From Pseudomonadales bacterium (lineage in GTDB: Bacteria; Pseudomonadota; Gammaproteobacteria; Pseudomonadales; Azotimanducaceae): DNA of 64,000 bases. Both the position numbers and the translations under genes were made by a program. The stretch's first letter is position 1; every line of letters starts with the position of its first letter. The stretch covers positions 496,001 to 560,000 of the forward strand of contig JANQPF010000009.1 in NCBI GenBank assembly GCA_028285415.1. Reading direction: 5' to 3'. The notes beneath the pieces are model-generated. The model was not told the origin of the DNA, ran no database searches, and saw only the letters and a list, made by a program, of their open reading frames with translations. Below, one piece after another: positions 44,090-53,556 of the stretch.

Positions 44090-46071
44090 GAGCAGAATTG
44101 ATCGGTGTGTTCGCCTACTTCCGGGGAATTCAGCCTTATCGACATGGGGTGCCGCTCGAACTGAAACGGGAAACCTTTCACCATGGCGCCATCGGGGCTC
44201 CGGGTGAAGACATCGCTGTTGCGAGCTTCAAATTGTTCATACATCTCGGACCCGGAGCGAACCACTGCGGCGCCAATCCCTAGCTCACGCAACGCCTCAA
44301 CGAGTTCTTCTGCAGAAAACGTTTTGCACCAGTCCTCGAGATTTGAGAGGCCGAGGGTGTCGCGGACAGGTGCGGTTGGAAGAGCCACCCACTGACGATC
44401 CGATGTCAAAAATGCCTGTCCGTTGTCTTGAGGCGCGACGTCGAGGCCCACCGATGCGCGTTCAATCTCTTCGCCGGCGAGATAGACGGCCACATCCCTC
44501 TGCGATACGTCGAGCTGCATGCCACGCGCCGGGCCAGACAGTGCTGCAGTGATCACCGCAGCGGCATACAGCACCACGGTCTGGTCTGGGTAGTTGACGT
44601 TTCTGCCGGTGATATAGGGCGCATCTTCGCCATACGAGATGTGGGCGGAAAAGCCGGAAGACGCCTCGAGGGTAGAGCCGAAGCTGCTGGCGCCGCAGCC
44701 GGGACCGCTGAGGCCCTGACCGGAGATCGAAGCGAGCATGATGGCCGGGTTAACCGATCGCAGCTGGTCATATCCCAGCCCCAGCCGGTCAAGAACCCCG
44801 CGTCTGAAATTCTCGACCACTACGTCTGCAGTTGCCACCAGCGAGAGAAACCTGGCCTTGTCGTCTCTGTCCTTCAGATCCAATGCAACGGCAAACTTGT
44901 TACGATTGTTGCACTTGAAGAGTGGCGACACCGCCTGCCCAGCCCACTGTCTAAACGGATCGGGGTAGGTGTACGACTCCACCTTGATGACTTCCGCGCC
45001 CAGGTCGGCAAGCAGGGCCGAGACCCCGGCTCCCGCTGTGATGATGCCAAGATCCAGGACACGCATCCCCGCCAGCGGCAACAGGTTGTCTGTGACCGGT
45101 GCTGTCCCGGAATCTTCCGACCGTTCCACAACCCGGTGGGCCAGGCGAGGTGTCAGACCGTCACCCGTTTCTCCAATCGGTGCGGCGTCAAATGCATCCC
45201 GATGCCGCAGAAGAGGATCTTGCAGCAAATCTTCGGCTTCCATCACCGATGCGGCAGGTATGTCAAACTCCAGGAAAGCCGCGTTTATCTCGCTTTTGCT
45301 CAATCCACTGGCCCACCGACGAATGATGTCCATATATTCCCCGCGTGCAGCCGCGCGTCCGGCAAACGTGGCGAAGCGTTCATCGCTCAACTGCTCATCC
45401 CCGACCATCGCAACGATGTTGGGCCAATCACGTTCCTGATAAACGAGCGCCGCATAGCCGTCGCGGCAGGCAATAACCGGCCATTCCGCCTCGTCACCTT
45501 GTCTGTGAATGTCCTTGCCCAAGGCGCCGGCAGCAGCGGCTTTCCAATTAACCCAGGCGATGGTTCCCACGGCATCAACAATAGCTTTGTCAGCGACGCC
45601 AAAACGACGCTGCATGGCTACCAGACCCGTCAACGCTGCGAGAAGTCCGTATGCAACCGTACCGGCACCATAGGCGCCGGTCGGAATAATGGGTGGCCGC
45701 TCCGGATCACCGAGCAAATCGGCAAGCCCGGATTCGGCGAAGAGCACCGCTTCGTTGCTGAGCTCATCAGCCTGCAACACGACAATGCGGTTCTGGGGTA
45801 AAGCGTGGGCCAACTCGTGGTCCGCGGCGAGGATAAATCGAAGAGGGTCGGACTCGAGCCAGGCTGTTACGTTCTGAGAGAAGCGGGTTTTGCCGCGAGA
45901 GAGAAAACTATCACCCGTATCGAAGTGCTCGTCGACAAATACTACAGCCCCAAGCTGCCGCGCCATCTGCCCAGCCAGATCCACCGCTCCGCGAACGACG
46001 TTCGGGCTCGACCTTGTCGCCAGCTGGAGAACTTCGATCCCCGCAAGAAAGTCGTCTTTTGGAAGTTGCAC
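44086..46071 (-). CDS. Double-domain CoA-transferase family III (CaiB/BaiF fusion)
   Basis: A 661-residue protein, about 1.6 times the usual length, from a GTG with GAGGG upstream. The N-terminal half (1-330) matches the C-terminal part of a CaiB/BaiF subunit (AYGLLAALTGLVAMQRRF, KDIHRQGDEAEWPVIACRDGYAALV, ALLEFDIPAASVMEAEDLLQDP). The C-terminal half starts afresh (LAGMRVLDLGIITAGAGVSALLADLGAEVIKVE, then AVALDLKDRDDKARF, ENFRRGVLDRLGLGYDQL). One chain could thus form the interlaced dimer alone. A CooA-like operator lies 65 bp upstream. Confidence 0.85.
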   Translation of the reverse strand: MQLPKDDFLAGIEVLQLATRSSPNVVRGAVDLAGQMARQLGAVVFVDEHFDTGDSFLSRGKTRFSQNVTAWLESDPLRFILAADHELAHALPQNRIVVLQADELSNEAVLFAESGLADLLGDPERPPIIPTGAYGAGTVAYGLLAALTGLVAMQRRFGVADKAIVDAVGTIAWVNWKAAAAGALGKDIHRQGDEAEWPVIACRDGYAALVYQERDWPNIVAMVGDEQLSDERFATFAGRAAARGEYMDIIRRWASGLSKSEINAAFLEFDIPAASVMEAEDLLQDPLLRHRDAFDAAPIGETGDGLTPRLAHRVVERSEDSGTAPVTDNLLPLAGMRVLDLGIITAGAGVSALLADLGAEVIKVESYTYPDPFRQWAGQAVSPLFKCNNRNKFAVALDLKDRDDKARFLSLVATADVVVENFRRGVLDRLGLGYDQLRSVNPAIMLASISGQGLSGPGCGASSFGSTLEASSGFSAHISYGEDAPYITGRNVNYPDQTVVLYAAAVITAALSGPARGMQLDVSQRDVAVYLAGEEIERASVGLDVAPQDNGQAFLTSDRQWVALPTAPVRDTLGLSNLEDWCKTFSAEELVEALRELGIGAAVVRSGSEMYEQFEARNSDVFTRSPDGAMVKGFPFQFERHPMSIRLNSPEVGEHTDQFCS

Positions 46072-46135
46072 TGGCCACCCTCAGAGCTGCGCTATGTTTT
46101 CAGTTCTAGTTTACGCGGCCGAAGGCATTCAAGAG

Positions 46136-46151
46136 TGTCAAAAACCGGACA
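46136..46151. promoter_or_regulatory. Crp-type operator site A, TGTCA-N6-GGACA
   Basis: TGTCAAAAACCGGACA lies 65 bp upstream of the double CoA-transferase start. On the minus strand, TAAACT follows after 22 bp as a -10 candidate. It resembles sites B and C closely. Confidence 0.65.
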
Positions 46152-46178
46152 ATTGAGTGTGTCGCAACGCGGCTCGTA

Positions 46179-46862
46179 TCAGCCAGCGGGTTTTCCGTTT
46201 TGCGCAAATTCCAATAGAGCTGCGAAATCGGGGATTTTGAGAAGACCGTAACCCAGCTCAATCAGACCTTCATCTTCCCAGGAACGAATGATGCGATTAA
46301 TCGACTGCCGGGAGACGCCAGACATGTTGGCCAGATCATCCTGGGTGAAATGCAGGCAATTGATGCCAGCTTCGTCTTCGCGCGCGTAGGTATAAATCAG
46401 AAACGCCAACCTGAGGTCGAGACGTTGGAGAGCGGAGTCAATGAGCTGGTTGTAGTTCGCGACGTTGCGCATCGCGAGTCGGCGCGCCAGGTGGGCGTTG
46501 ATCGTCGGGTGGTCCAGACAAAGTTGTCTGAAATCATCAGACGGCAACAGACCAACTTCGGTCTCTCCGACACAGACCGCGGTTGTACCCAGGATGTCGC
46601 GGTCAGCGATGATTGGCGTTTCGTTCAAAGTATGACCTTTGCCGATCACGTTGAGGATCAGCTCTCGCCCATCTGACGACGACGCCACAATCTTGACTGC
46701 ACCCTGATAGATCTCATAAATCCCTTTGATGGGTTGCCACGCCGGATTGAGTACCTCGCCATCTTGATACATCCGTCGCCGCATGCGACCGCGCACCCAG
46801 CCTGCCAGCTCAGAATCCAATTCATCGATCCAGCTTCCCGGATCTGGACGAATCCTATACAT
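46179..46862 (-). CDS. Crp/Fnr family transcriptional regulator
   Basis: A 227-residue protein with GGGAGAGGG before the ATG. It has a cyclic-nucleotide-binding-type beta-roll (VLNPAWQPIKGIYEIYQGAVKI, GRELILNVIGKGHTLNE), a long dimer helix and a C-terminal winged helix with recognition sequence SGVSRQSINRIIRSW (181-195). S-R-Q at 184-186 matches the CooA recognition helix as I recall it (SRQ) rather than the SRE of Crp. No Cys/His pair stands at the CooA haem-ligand positions and no Fnr iron-sulphur cysteines are seen, so the effector differs. It is the likely activator of the 38-55 kb regulon. Confidence 0.85.
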   Translation of the reverse strand: MYRIRPDPGSWIDELDSELAGWVRGRMRRRMYQDGEVLNPAWQPIKGIYEIYQGAVKIVASSSDGRELILNVIGKGHTLNETPIIADRDILGTTAVCVGETEVGLLPSDDFRQLCLDHPTINAHLARRLAMRNVANYNQLIDSALQRLDLRLAFLIYTYAREDEAGINCLHFTQDDLANMSGVSRQSINRIIRSWEDEGLIELGYGLLKIPDFAALLEFAQNGKPAG

Positions 46863-46915
46863 ACCCTCTCCCGCATCTCTGTCGTCGTTCTTGTTTGCCC
46901 GTCTGCACTGGCAAA

Positions 46916-46931
46916 TGTAAACCTTTCGACA
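46916..46931. promoter_or_regulatory. Crp-type operator site E (one-mismatch), TGTAA-N6-CGACA
   Basis: TGTAAACCTTTCGACA lies between the Crp/Fnr gene and the divergent IorAB operon, 61 bp before the IorA ATG. CAGAGT follows after 21 bp on the plus strand, a poor -10. It could serve activation of iorAB or autoregulation of the regulator. It is the weakest of the five sites. Confidence 0.45.
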
Positions 46932-46991
46932 TTTCAGGCCGGCGGGTTGTGACAGAGTTTGAGCTCATCATATCGCAAGTACGGCATCGCC

Positions 46992-47468
46992 ATGATTACA
47001 TTCGAATTGAACGGTCAAACCGTGATGACTGAAGACCCGCCTGACACGCCTCTGCTGTGGGTAGTGCGAGATACGTTCAAGCTCAAGGGATCAAAATTCG
47101 GGTGTGGCGCCGGCCTCTGCGGAGCGTGCACGATGCACATGGACGGTCAAAGCGTCCGGAGCTGCGTCGTTCCCGTGGGCAACGTCGCTGGGAAAGCCGT
47201 CACGACCATCGAAGGATTATCCGACAACGGCAGCCTGCACCCGGTGCAAGCCGCGTGGATCGCAAATAGCGTCCCGCAGTGCGGCTACTGTCAATCCGGT
47301 CAAATCATGACGGCGGCCGCCCTGTTGGAGCGCAACCCCAACCCGTCACCCGGCGAAGTTGAAGACACGATGGCCGGCAACCTGTGTCGCTGTGGTTGCT
47401 ATCCGCGTATCAAAGCGGCGGTCCTCGCGGCAGTCGACGCCACGAACGCTGTGGAGGAGGCCTCATGA
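46992..47468 (+). CDS. 2Fe-2S subunit of isoquinoline/aldehyde-type molybdenum oxidoreductase
   Basis: A 158-residue small subunit; the ATG at 46992 gives the standard N-terminus [10 protein letters not shown]. The plant-type ferredoxin cluster ligands are Cys38, 43, 46 and 58 (CGAGLCGAC). The second cluster uses Cys97, 100, 132 and 134 (CGYCQSG and LCRC). An extra Cys136 follows (CRCGCYP), where relatives often have Thr. It passes electrons from the molybdenum subunit encoded next, with which it overlaps by 4 bp. Confidence 0.9.
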   Translation: MITFELNGQTVMTEDPPDTPLLWVVRDTFKLKGSKFGCGAGLCGACTMHMDGQSVRSCVVPVGNVAGKAVTTIEGLSDNGSLHPVQAAWIANSVPQCGYCQSGQIMTAAALLERNPNPSPGEVEDTMAGNLCRCGCYPRIKAAVLAAVDATNAVEEAS

Positions 47469-49666
47469 CCCTGCAACATGTGTCGCGCCGATCGTTCCTG
47501 GCTGGCCTCGGCATCACCGGAGGCGGATTGGTTGTCGGGCTCACCCTCCCCGGATGCAGCTCTGAAGCCCCGCCAAGTTTCCCAACCGCAGATTTTTCGC
47601 CCGACGCCTTCCTGCAAATCACTCCGCAAAACGAATTTGTGTTCATCTGCGCGCGCGACGAAATGGGGCAAGGCGTATCCAGCGGCCTGGCAACCCTCTT
47701 TGGCGAAGAGCTAGACGTCGACCCTGCGCGGTTTGAGGTCAATTTCCCCGGCGTCCATTCCGCCTACGGGAATCCGGCGTTCTCCGGCATTCAAAGCACC
47801 GGCGGGAGCGCCGCCATGCGCGGGCATTACCTCCCCGCACGACAGGCCGGCGCGAACGTGCGCAGCCTCATCCTGGAGGCTGCAGCTCGGGATCTGAACG
47901 TTGAGAAGTCCAAATTCTCGACAGTCGACGGCAACGTGGTCGTCGGGGGTGAGCGCTATCCCTACGCGAGCTTCATCGCAACCGCGCAAACGCTACCGAT
48001 TCCGGAACAGTCACCGATGAAAACACCCGGTGAGTTCAGATACATCGGTCAAGACGTTCCGCGGATCGACGCCGCTGAAAAGTCCACCGGAGAAGCAGTC
48101 TACGGCATCGACTTCGACATACCCGGCATGAAATACGCGCTCATGAAACGTTCACCGGTTTTCGGCGGCAGCGTGCAAAGCTTTGTCAAAGATGAGATTG
48201 AGCGCATGCCCGGAGTGATCGATGTCGTGCAGATTTCAAACGGCGTTGCGGTGGTTGCAGAGACATTTTGGCAAGCCAAGAAAGCGACCGACCAATTGCA
48301 GATCGAATGGGACACGCCAGCGCTCGCAAAATTCGATACGAGCGACCTGAGGGCGGACTACCAGCAAGCCCTCGACGAGGAGAGCGGGTCCACAACCGAC
48401 GAGGAAGGGGATCTGACACTCGCGTTTCGGAACGTGGACACACAAATCGAGGTCGACTTCTGGACCCCCTATCTTGCTCATGCACCGCTCGAGCCCATGA
48501 ACGCGGTTGTCAAGGTCGAAAACGGCGAAGCGGAAGTCTGGACCAGCATTCAGGGACCACCCTTCGCTCAGGCGAGCGTCGCACGCGCCTTGAACATCGA
48601 CAAAGCGAAAGTTCGAGTGAACAACGCCTACCTTGGAGGGGGTTTCGGACGTCGCCTCATCGCGACCCATGTTGCCGAAGCCGCAGAAATCGCGGCGGCA
48701 ACAGGCCACATCATTAAGCTCATCTGGACCCGCGAAGACGATATTCAGAACGGGGTGTTCCGGCCCGCGTCGCTGATGCGGATGAAGGCGTCAGTAGACA
48801 ACGATGGGATCATCAACGGGTGGACCGCTAAACGAGTTGGCGGCAACATCCTGCCCGACCGGATGGTTGGCGCGCTTCCGGTGGTCGCGCCTGACTTCGT
48901 ACCGGATGGAGTCCTCAATTCGGTTGTCGGTCTGGCCGATACCACCCTGTCGAATTGGATGGTCGATGGATCGAGCGTCGAAGGATTGGCGGGCGACTAC
49001 GATTTCCCGAATCGGGTAACCGAGCACGTCACGGTAAACCACGGTTTGCCGCTCGGCTACTGGCGGTCGGTGGGTCATTCGTATACGGCATTCGCAAAAG
49101 AAAGCGCAATCAACGTGCTCGCTGAGGCGGCATCCATCGACCCGGTTGAGCTGAGGCTGAAAAACACCCGGTCAAACGCCCGCCAGCACAACGTCATCAA
49201 CGTTGCCGCCGAGCGAATGAAAGCCATGGACGCTGAGAAAGTCGGCAGCTTGGGCTTTGCCTCGCATGGCTCTTTCCATTCCTACGTGGCGCAGGTGGCC
49301 GACGTGAGCGTGCATGGCGCAGACATCGTCGTCAACAAAGTGCTCTGCGTCGTCGACTGCGGAAGACCAATCAATCCTGACGTCATCCGGGCACAGATGG
49401 AAGGCGCCATCATGTTTGGGCTGACTGCAGCACTACACGGCGATCTCGACATTGCCGGCGGCGGGATCGTGCAAAGCAATTTCCATGACTATCCCCTGCT
49501 GCGGATGAACGAGCATCCGGAAGTGGAGGTCATCATCATCGACAGCGAGGAAGATCCAACCGGCGTAGGCGAAGTGGGCCTGCCCCCGATCGCACCCGCC
49601 GTCGCCAATGCCATCTTCGCCGAAACCGGCCAGCGCCTGACCAGTCTGCCGCTACGGTTCAGCTGA
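47465..49666 (+). CDS. Molybdopterin-binding large subunit, IorB-like
   Basis: A 733-residue protein. Its N-terminus is a twin-arginine signal ([16 protein letters not shown]) followed by a lipobox-like LPGC, so the complex may be a periplasmic Tat lipoprotein. The mature part has xanthine-dehydrogenase-family motifs: [55 protein letters not shown] and [14 protein letters not shown]. IorB-type subunits hydroxylate N-heterocycles or oxidise aldehydes. Which one applies here cannot be told. Its electrons would go via the small subunit to a cytochrome or quinone. Confidence 0.85.
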   Translation: MTLQHVSRRSFLAGLGITGGGLVVGLTLPGCSSEAPPSFPTADFSPDAFLQITPQNEFVFICARDEMGQGVSSGLATLFGEELDVDPARFEVNFPGVHSAYGNPAFSGIQSTGGSAAMRGHYLPARQAGANVRSLILEAAARDLNVEKSKFSTVDGNVVVGGERYPYASFIATAQTLPIPEQSPMKTPGEFRYIGQDVPRIDAAEKSTGEAVYGIDFDIPGMKYALMKRSPVFGGSVQSFVKDEIERMPGVIDVVQISNGVAVVAETFWQAKKATDQLQIEWDTPALAKFDTSDLRADYQQALDEESGSTTDEEGDLTLAFRNVDTQIEVDFWTPYLAHAPLEPMNAVVKVENGEAEVWTSIQGPPFAQASVARALNIDKAKVRVNNAYLGGGFGRRLIATHVAEAAEIAAATGHIIKLIWTREDDIQNGVFRPASLMRMKASVDNDGIINGWTAKRVGGNILPDRMVGALPVVAPDFVPDGVLNSVVGLADTTLSNWMVDGSSVEGLAGDYDFPNRVTEHVTVNHGLPLGYWRSVGHSYTAFAKESAINVLAEAASIDPVELRLKNTRSNARQHNVINVAAERMKAMDAEKVGSLGFASHGSFHSYVAQVADVSVHGADIVVNKVLCVVDCGRPINPDVIRAQMEGAIMFGLTAALHGDLDIAGGGIVQSNFHDYPLLRMNEHPEVEVIIIDSEEDPTGVGEVGLPPIAPAVANAIFAETGQRLTSLPLRFS

Positions 49667-49672
49667 CCGCCG

Positions 49673-50482
49673 ATGAAAGCTGTATTCATAACCGGGTGTT
49701 CCAGCGGCATCGGCCGTGCGTCAGCAGAGTTGTTCCAGACCCGCGGATGGACCGTGTTTGCCACTATGCGTCGTCCCGGCGATGGCGGTCCTCTGGTCGG
49801 CCTTGAGAACGTACACGTACTCCCACTCGACGTCACGAAACCCGGATCAGTAGCGCAGGCCGTTAACGAGGCAATAGCGATCCAACCGATCGATGTCCTC
49901 GTCAACAATGCCGGCTACGGCGCTTACGGTCCTCTGGAAGCGACACCAAGGGATAGCATCGAGCGCTTGTTCGAGACCAATGTTCTCGGCCTGATAGAGG
50001 TCACTCGCGCATTTGTGCCCCACATGCGCCAGAGGGGAACGGGCACCATCATCAACGTCTCGTCCCTGGGTGGTCGCGTCGCCTGGCCGCTGGGCAGCCT
50101 CTACCATGCTTCCAAATTTGCGGTCGAAGGGTTGTCCGAGGCGCTCTACTTCGAGCTCGAAGCCGTTGGCATTCGCATCAAGGTTGTGCAACCGGGTCGA
50201 GTGGCCACCGACTTTAACGGTCGCTCGGTGGACATCAACGTGGATCCCGCGTTAGTGGAATACCAGTCGTTAATCCAGGCACTTACGGCTTCCACACAAC
50301 GGGACCACTACCGGACAGAAGCGCAGGTGCCCGCCCAAGTGATCTACAACGCGGCCACTGATGGCAGCACACAGTTTCGATATCCATCAGGCGAAGATGC
50401 GACCGAAGGGCTTGCTCGACGCAGCGAACTTACCGACGCCGAGCAGTTTGCAGAAATCAAAGGCGCGTTCGGGCTGAGCTGA
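49673..50482 (+). CDS. Short-chain dehydrogenase/reductase
   Basis: A 269-residue classical SDR, 6 bp after IorB and so in the same operon. Cofactor motif TGCSSGIGRA, NNAG intact (VLVNNAGYGAYG), active site NVSSLGGR and YHASKFAVEG, PGRVATDF. The dinucleotide-binding ATMRRPGDG suggests NADP(H). The general layout resembles the 17-beta-hydroxysteroid-dehydrogenase-like branch with long C-terminus. It probably oxidises or reduces an alcohol in the pathway. Confidence 0.85.
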   Translation: MKAVFITGCSSGIGRASAELFQTRGWTVFATMRRPGDGGPLVGLENVHVLPLDVTKPGSVAQAVNEAIAIQPIDVLVNNAGYGAYGPLEATPRDSIERLFETNVLGLIEVTRAFVPHMRQRGTGTIINVSSLGGRVAWPLGSLYHASKFAVEGLSEALYFELEAVGIRIKVVQPGRVATDFNGRSVDINVDPALVEYQSLIQALTASTQRDHYRTEAQVPAQVIYNAATDGSTQFRYPSGEDATEGLARRSELTDAEQFAEIKGAFGLS

Positions 50483-50499
50483 ACCTATCGTTCCCTGAA

Positions 50500-51294
50500 T
50501 TATCGGCCAGTGAAGTTTGGTTTGCGCTTTTCCTGGAATGCCCGGAAACCTTCACGGACGTCCTCGCCGCTGAGCACAACTCCTTGCGCAAAAGACTCGA
50601 AATCCAACGCCTCTTCCAAGGACACGTCGAAAGCATTTCTCATCGCTTTCTTCGAGAGCTGAATCGCAACCGGGGCAGCGGAAGCAAAACGCCGCGCCAT
50701 GTCCAGCGCTTCTGCCCGCAAGTCGCTGGCGTTTACGACGCGCACAACCAATCCCATGTCGTTCGCCTCATCCGCGGTAAATCGCGCGGCTGACCAGACC
50801 AGCTCATTGGCGCGTTGAATCCCAACCAGGCGCGGTAAAAAATAGGACACTCCCCATTCCGGATGGAGACCGAGGCGGCCAAACGCCAAACTGAATCCAG
50901 CCTCCTGCGAAGCCAAACGCAGGTCGCACGCCAAAGCCAGCCCGAGACCCCCACCCGCACAAGCGCCGTTGATCGCGGCGATGAACGGTTTCACCGTTTT
51001 CTGCAGGCGCAGAACAATCTGATTGCGTACGGGCGAGATCTGGTCCTGTACGCCCCTGCGATCACTCGACCGCGCCTGTTGCCGCATGGCGTTGACGTCC
51101 CCTCCGGCACAAAAACTGTCGCCTGCACCGGTGATCACAACAGCACGCACTTCGGGATCACTGTCAACCGCATCGATAGCGGTCAACAGTTCAAGGCGCA
51201 TCTCCGGGATCAACGCGTTCATATGCTCGGGACGATTCAGAGTCAACACAGCAACGCGATCTTCTATCTCGGTCAGTATGTACTCAAGATTCAT
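50500..51294 (-). CDS. Enoyl-CoA hydratase/isomerase family protein
   Basis: A 264-residue crotonase. The ATG at 51294 is supported by GGAGG 6 nt upstream. Motifs: VLTLNRPEHMNAL, GAGDSFCAGGDV, INGACAGGGLGLALACDLRLA, LHPEWGVSYFLPRLVG with one candidate catalytic Glu (HPEWG). Operator B lies 52 bp upstream. It likely hydrates or isomerises an enoyl-CoA in the catabolic route. Confidence 0.85.
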   Translation of the reverse strand: MNLEYILTEIEDRVAVLTLNRPEHMNALIPEMRLELLTAIDAVDSDPEVRAVVITGAGDSFCAGGDVNAMRQQARSSDRRGVQDQISPVRNQIVLRLQKTVKPFIAAINGACAGGGLGLALACDLRLASQEAGFSLAFGRLGLHPEWGVSYFLPRLVGIQRANELVWSAARFTADEANDMGLVVRVVNASDLRAEALDMARRFASAAPVAIQLSKKAMRNAFDVSLEEALDFESFAQGVVLSGEDVREGFRAFQEKRKPNFTGR

Positions 51295-51345
51295 GTGTCT
51301 CCTCCGTACGTTTCGCGGAGTGTATCCGGACACCAGTTCAACGAG

Positions 51346-51361
51346 TGTCAAAAAGCAGACA
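51346..51361. promoter_or_regulatory. Crp-type operator site B, TGTCA-N6-AGACA (bidirectional)
   Basis: TGTCAAAAAGCAGACA sits between an enoyl-CoA hydratase gene (minus, ATG 52 bp away) and the PQQ dehydrogenase gene (plus, ATG 57 bp away). TACACT lies 21 bp from the site on the minus side and TACTTT 21 bp on the plus side, so one symmetric site could activate both divergent genes. Confidence 0.65.
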
Positions 51362-51417
51362 TTTGGGGCTTACGCGTTTTGTTACTTTTCACGCTTCTCT
51401 GTCTCCGTTGATGCAAC

Positions 51418-53514
51418 ATGACGTCGTTCCCACGCACACTCTCCATCCTGGGTTTGTTCCTCTCCTTTAGTTCGTTTGCAGCGAAGCCGGACACCAAAGA
51501 ATCCAAGACAAGTTACTCCACTGGCAATGAATGGCGCTATCACGGCGGGACGTACATGGATCAACGGCACAGCAACCTGACCGGTATCAACAAGCAGACG
51601 GTCAAAGACCTGAAGCTGGCCTGGTTTGCGGAGTATCCGGCCGACGGCGGCCAGCAAGCCACCCCGCTCATGGTGGACGGCAGGCTCTATGTCGCGGCAG
51701 CCTGGAATGTCGTGTACGCCTACGACGGCGCTACGGGCGTTGAGCTCTGGCGGTTCGACCCGTCGGTACGGCGCGCAGTGCTGATCGACGCCTGCTGTGG
51801 TCCCGTGACCCGAGGTGTTGCCTACGCAGACGACAAGATATTTACAGCAACCCTGGATGGCCGGCTGATCGCCCTGGATGCCGCGTCTGGTGAGAAACTG
51901 TGGGAAGTGGTGACGGTACCGGAAGGCGGGCGTTATACGATCACGGGCGCGCCAAGGGTCGCAAACGACAAAGTCTTCATTGGCAACGGCGGCGCTGAAT
52001 TCGGCGTTCGTGGATATGTCAGCGCATACGATATTGACGATGGCAGGCTGGCATGGCGTTTCTACACCGTACCCGGCGATCCGTCCAAACCCTTCGAAAA
52101 CCCTATTCTTCGAGAGGCTGCAAAAACCTGGCATGGCGAATGGTGGAAGCTCGGAGGTGGCGGTACCGTATGGGATTCCATGTCCTACGACCCCAAGCTC
52201 AACCTCCTCTACATCGGGGTAGGCAACTCGACACCATACAACCCGACGATACGCACCGCCGGTATCGGGGATAACTGGTTTGTTTCATCCATCGTCGCCC
52301 TGGAGGCGGACAGTGGCAGGTACGTGTGGCACTACCAGACGACACCGGGCGATTCATGGGATTACACCGCAACTCAAAACATGATCCTGGCGGATCTGGA
52401 GATTGGTGGTGAGCAACGCAGCGTCATCATGCAGGCACCCAAGAACGGATTCTTTTACGTGCTGGACCGCACTACCGGAGAGCTGATATCAGCCGACAAG
52501 TTCAGCAAGGTGACCTGGGCTGAAGGTATTGATCCGGAAACCGGAAGGCCCGTGCTCACTGAGGACGCCAAATGGTGGCTGAAGGAGGAAGGATCGGTTC
52601 TCTTTCCATCCACAGGTGGTGCGCACAATTGGCAACCGATGTCCTTTCATCCCGGATCAGGCTACGTATACATTCCTGTGAACACCTACTCCGGTAGCTA
52701 TCGTGCGGTTGATGTCTACCAGTATCGTTCCATTGGCCGAACCACCGGCCTGGTAGCCGGGTCTCCTCCGCTTGCCGACCCCGCTGTCCGTATCGCTGCA
52801 GCACAATCGCTCGAAGGCCGATTGCTGGCGTGGGACCCTGTCGAGCAAAGCGCTGCCTGGGTTGTCGATCAGGCAAACAGCGGCAATGGCGGAGTGCTCA
52901 CGACAGCCGGAGGATTGGTTTTCCAAGGCGACACGGAAGGTTATCTCAACGCGTTCGACGCAAACGACGGCACCGCCCTATGGCGGTTCAACGCGCACTC
53001 CTCGATCATTGCGCCGCCCGCGAGCTATCAGATCGACGACCAGCAGTTCATTGCCGTAATGTCCGGCAAAGGTGGATCGCTCGGGCGAATCGCTGGCGGC
53101 GTGATCAATGAAAAGATAACCAACATCAGCAGAATTATGGTGTTCAAGCTCCATGGCACAGCGTCATTGCCGCAACGAACGCCACTTGTCGTCTCTTTGC
53201 CGGACTGGGAAGACGTTGAGATCGATTCTCGCCGAAGTGAGCACGGTGCAAGCCTCTATGGCCACTACTGCATGTCTTGTCACGGCGTCTCCGCACAGGG
53301 CAACGGCATAACGCCTGACCTGCGGTACTCCCCAATGACCGGAACCTCTGACGCATTCCGAGCCGTGGTCTTGGACGGAGTCATGTCTTCGACCGGCATG
53401 GCCTCCTTCGCACCGGTCTTGACCATCGAACAGACAGAAAACATCCGACAGTACGTCGTGCGTCAAAACCAGCTGGCGCGAAAAGCCGGGGATACAACAC
53501 GACACGGGCGCTGA
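51418..53514 (+). CDS. PQQ-dependent quinohaemoprotein alcohol dehydrogenase
   Basis: A 698-residue periplasmic enzyme with a signal peptide (TLSILGLFLSFSSFAA). The N-terminal eight-bladed propeller holds PQQ: WRYHGGTYMDQRHSNL, vicinal disulphide Cys126-Cys127 (DACCGPVTRG), WDSMSYDPKLNLLYIGVGN, and YHYQTTPGDSWDY-like WHYQTTPGDSWDYTA. The C-terminal cytochrome c domain has CMSCH (618-622), giving intramolecular electron transfer (type II layout). It oxidises primary or secondary alcohols, and its electrons enter the respiratory chain. Confidence 0.9.
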   Translation: MTSFPRTLSILGLFLSFSSFAAKPDTKESKTSYSTGNEWRYHGGTYMDQRHSNLTGINKQTVKDLKLAWFAEYPADGGQQATPLMVDGRLYVAAAWNVVYAYDGATGVELWRFDPSVRRAVLIDACCGPVTRGVAYADDKIFTATLDGRLIALDAASGEKLWEVVTVPEGGRYTITGAPRVANDKVFIGNGGAEFGVRGYVSAYDIDDGRLAWRFYTVPGDPSKPFENPILREAAKTWHGEWWKLGGGGTVWDSMSYDPKLNLLYIGVGNSTPYNPTIRTAGIGDNWFVSSIVALEADSGRYVWHYQTTPGDSWDYTATQNMILADLEIGGEQRSVIMQAPKNGFFYVLDRTTGELISADKFSKVTWAEGIDPETGRPVLTEDAKWWLKEEGSVLFPSTGGAHNWQPMSFHPGSGYVYIPVNTYSGSYRAVDVYQYRSIGRTTGLVAGSPPLADPAVRIAAAQSLEGRLLAWDPVEQSAAWVVDQANSGNGGVLTTAGGLVFQGDTEGYLNAFDANDGTALWRFNAHSSIIAPPASYQIDDQQFIAVMSGKGGSLGRIAGGVINEKITNISRIMVFKLHGTASLPQRTPLVVSLPDWEDVEIDSRRSEHGASLYGHYCMSCHGVSAQGNGITPDLRYSPMTGTSDAFRAVVLDGVMSSTGMASFAPVLTIEQTENIRQYVVRQNQLARKAGDTTRHGR

Positions 53515-53556
53515 CCACCGGGCTACAAGTCGGTAAATGCCGCGCAACAAAACCGG

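Noticed and set aside
44428-45801. A 457-codon frame opposite the double CoA-transferase
   Set aside because: It is a shadow of the CaiB/BaiF coding sequence with no recognisable domain.
46158-46166. TGTCGCAAC copy resembling the signalling-island motif
   Set aside because: Only 9 bp match and the downstream GGAC is absent.
51320-51333. GTGTATCCGGACAC dyad near site B
   Set aside because: It resembles the CooA-like site but the half-site spacing is different, and TACACT of the predicted -10 overlaps it.
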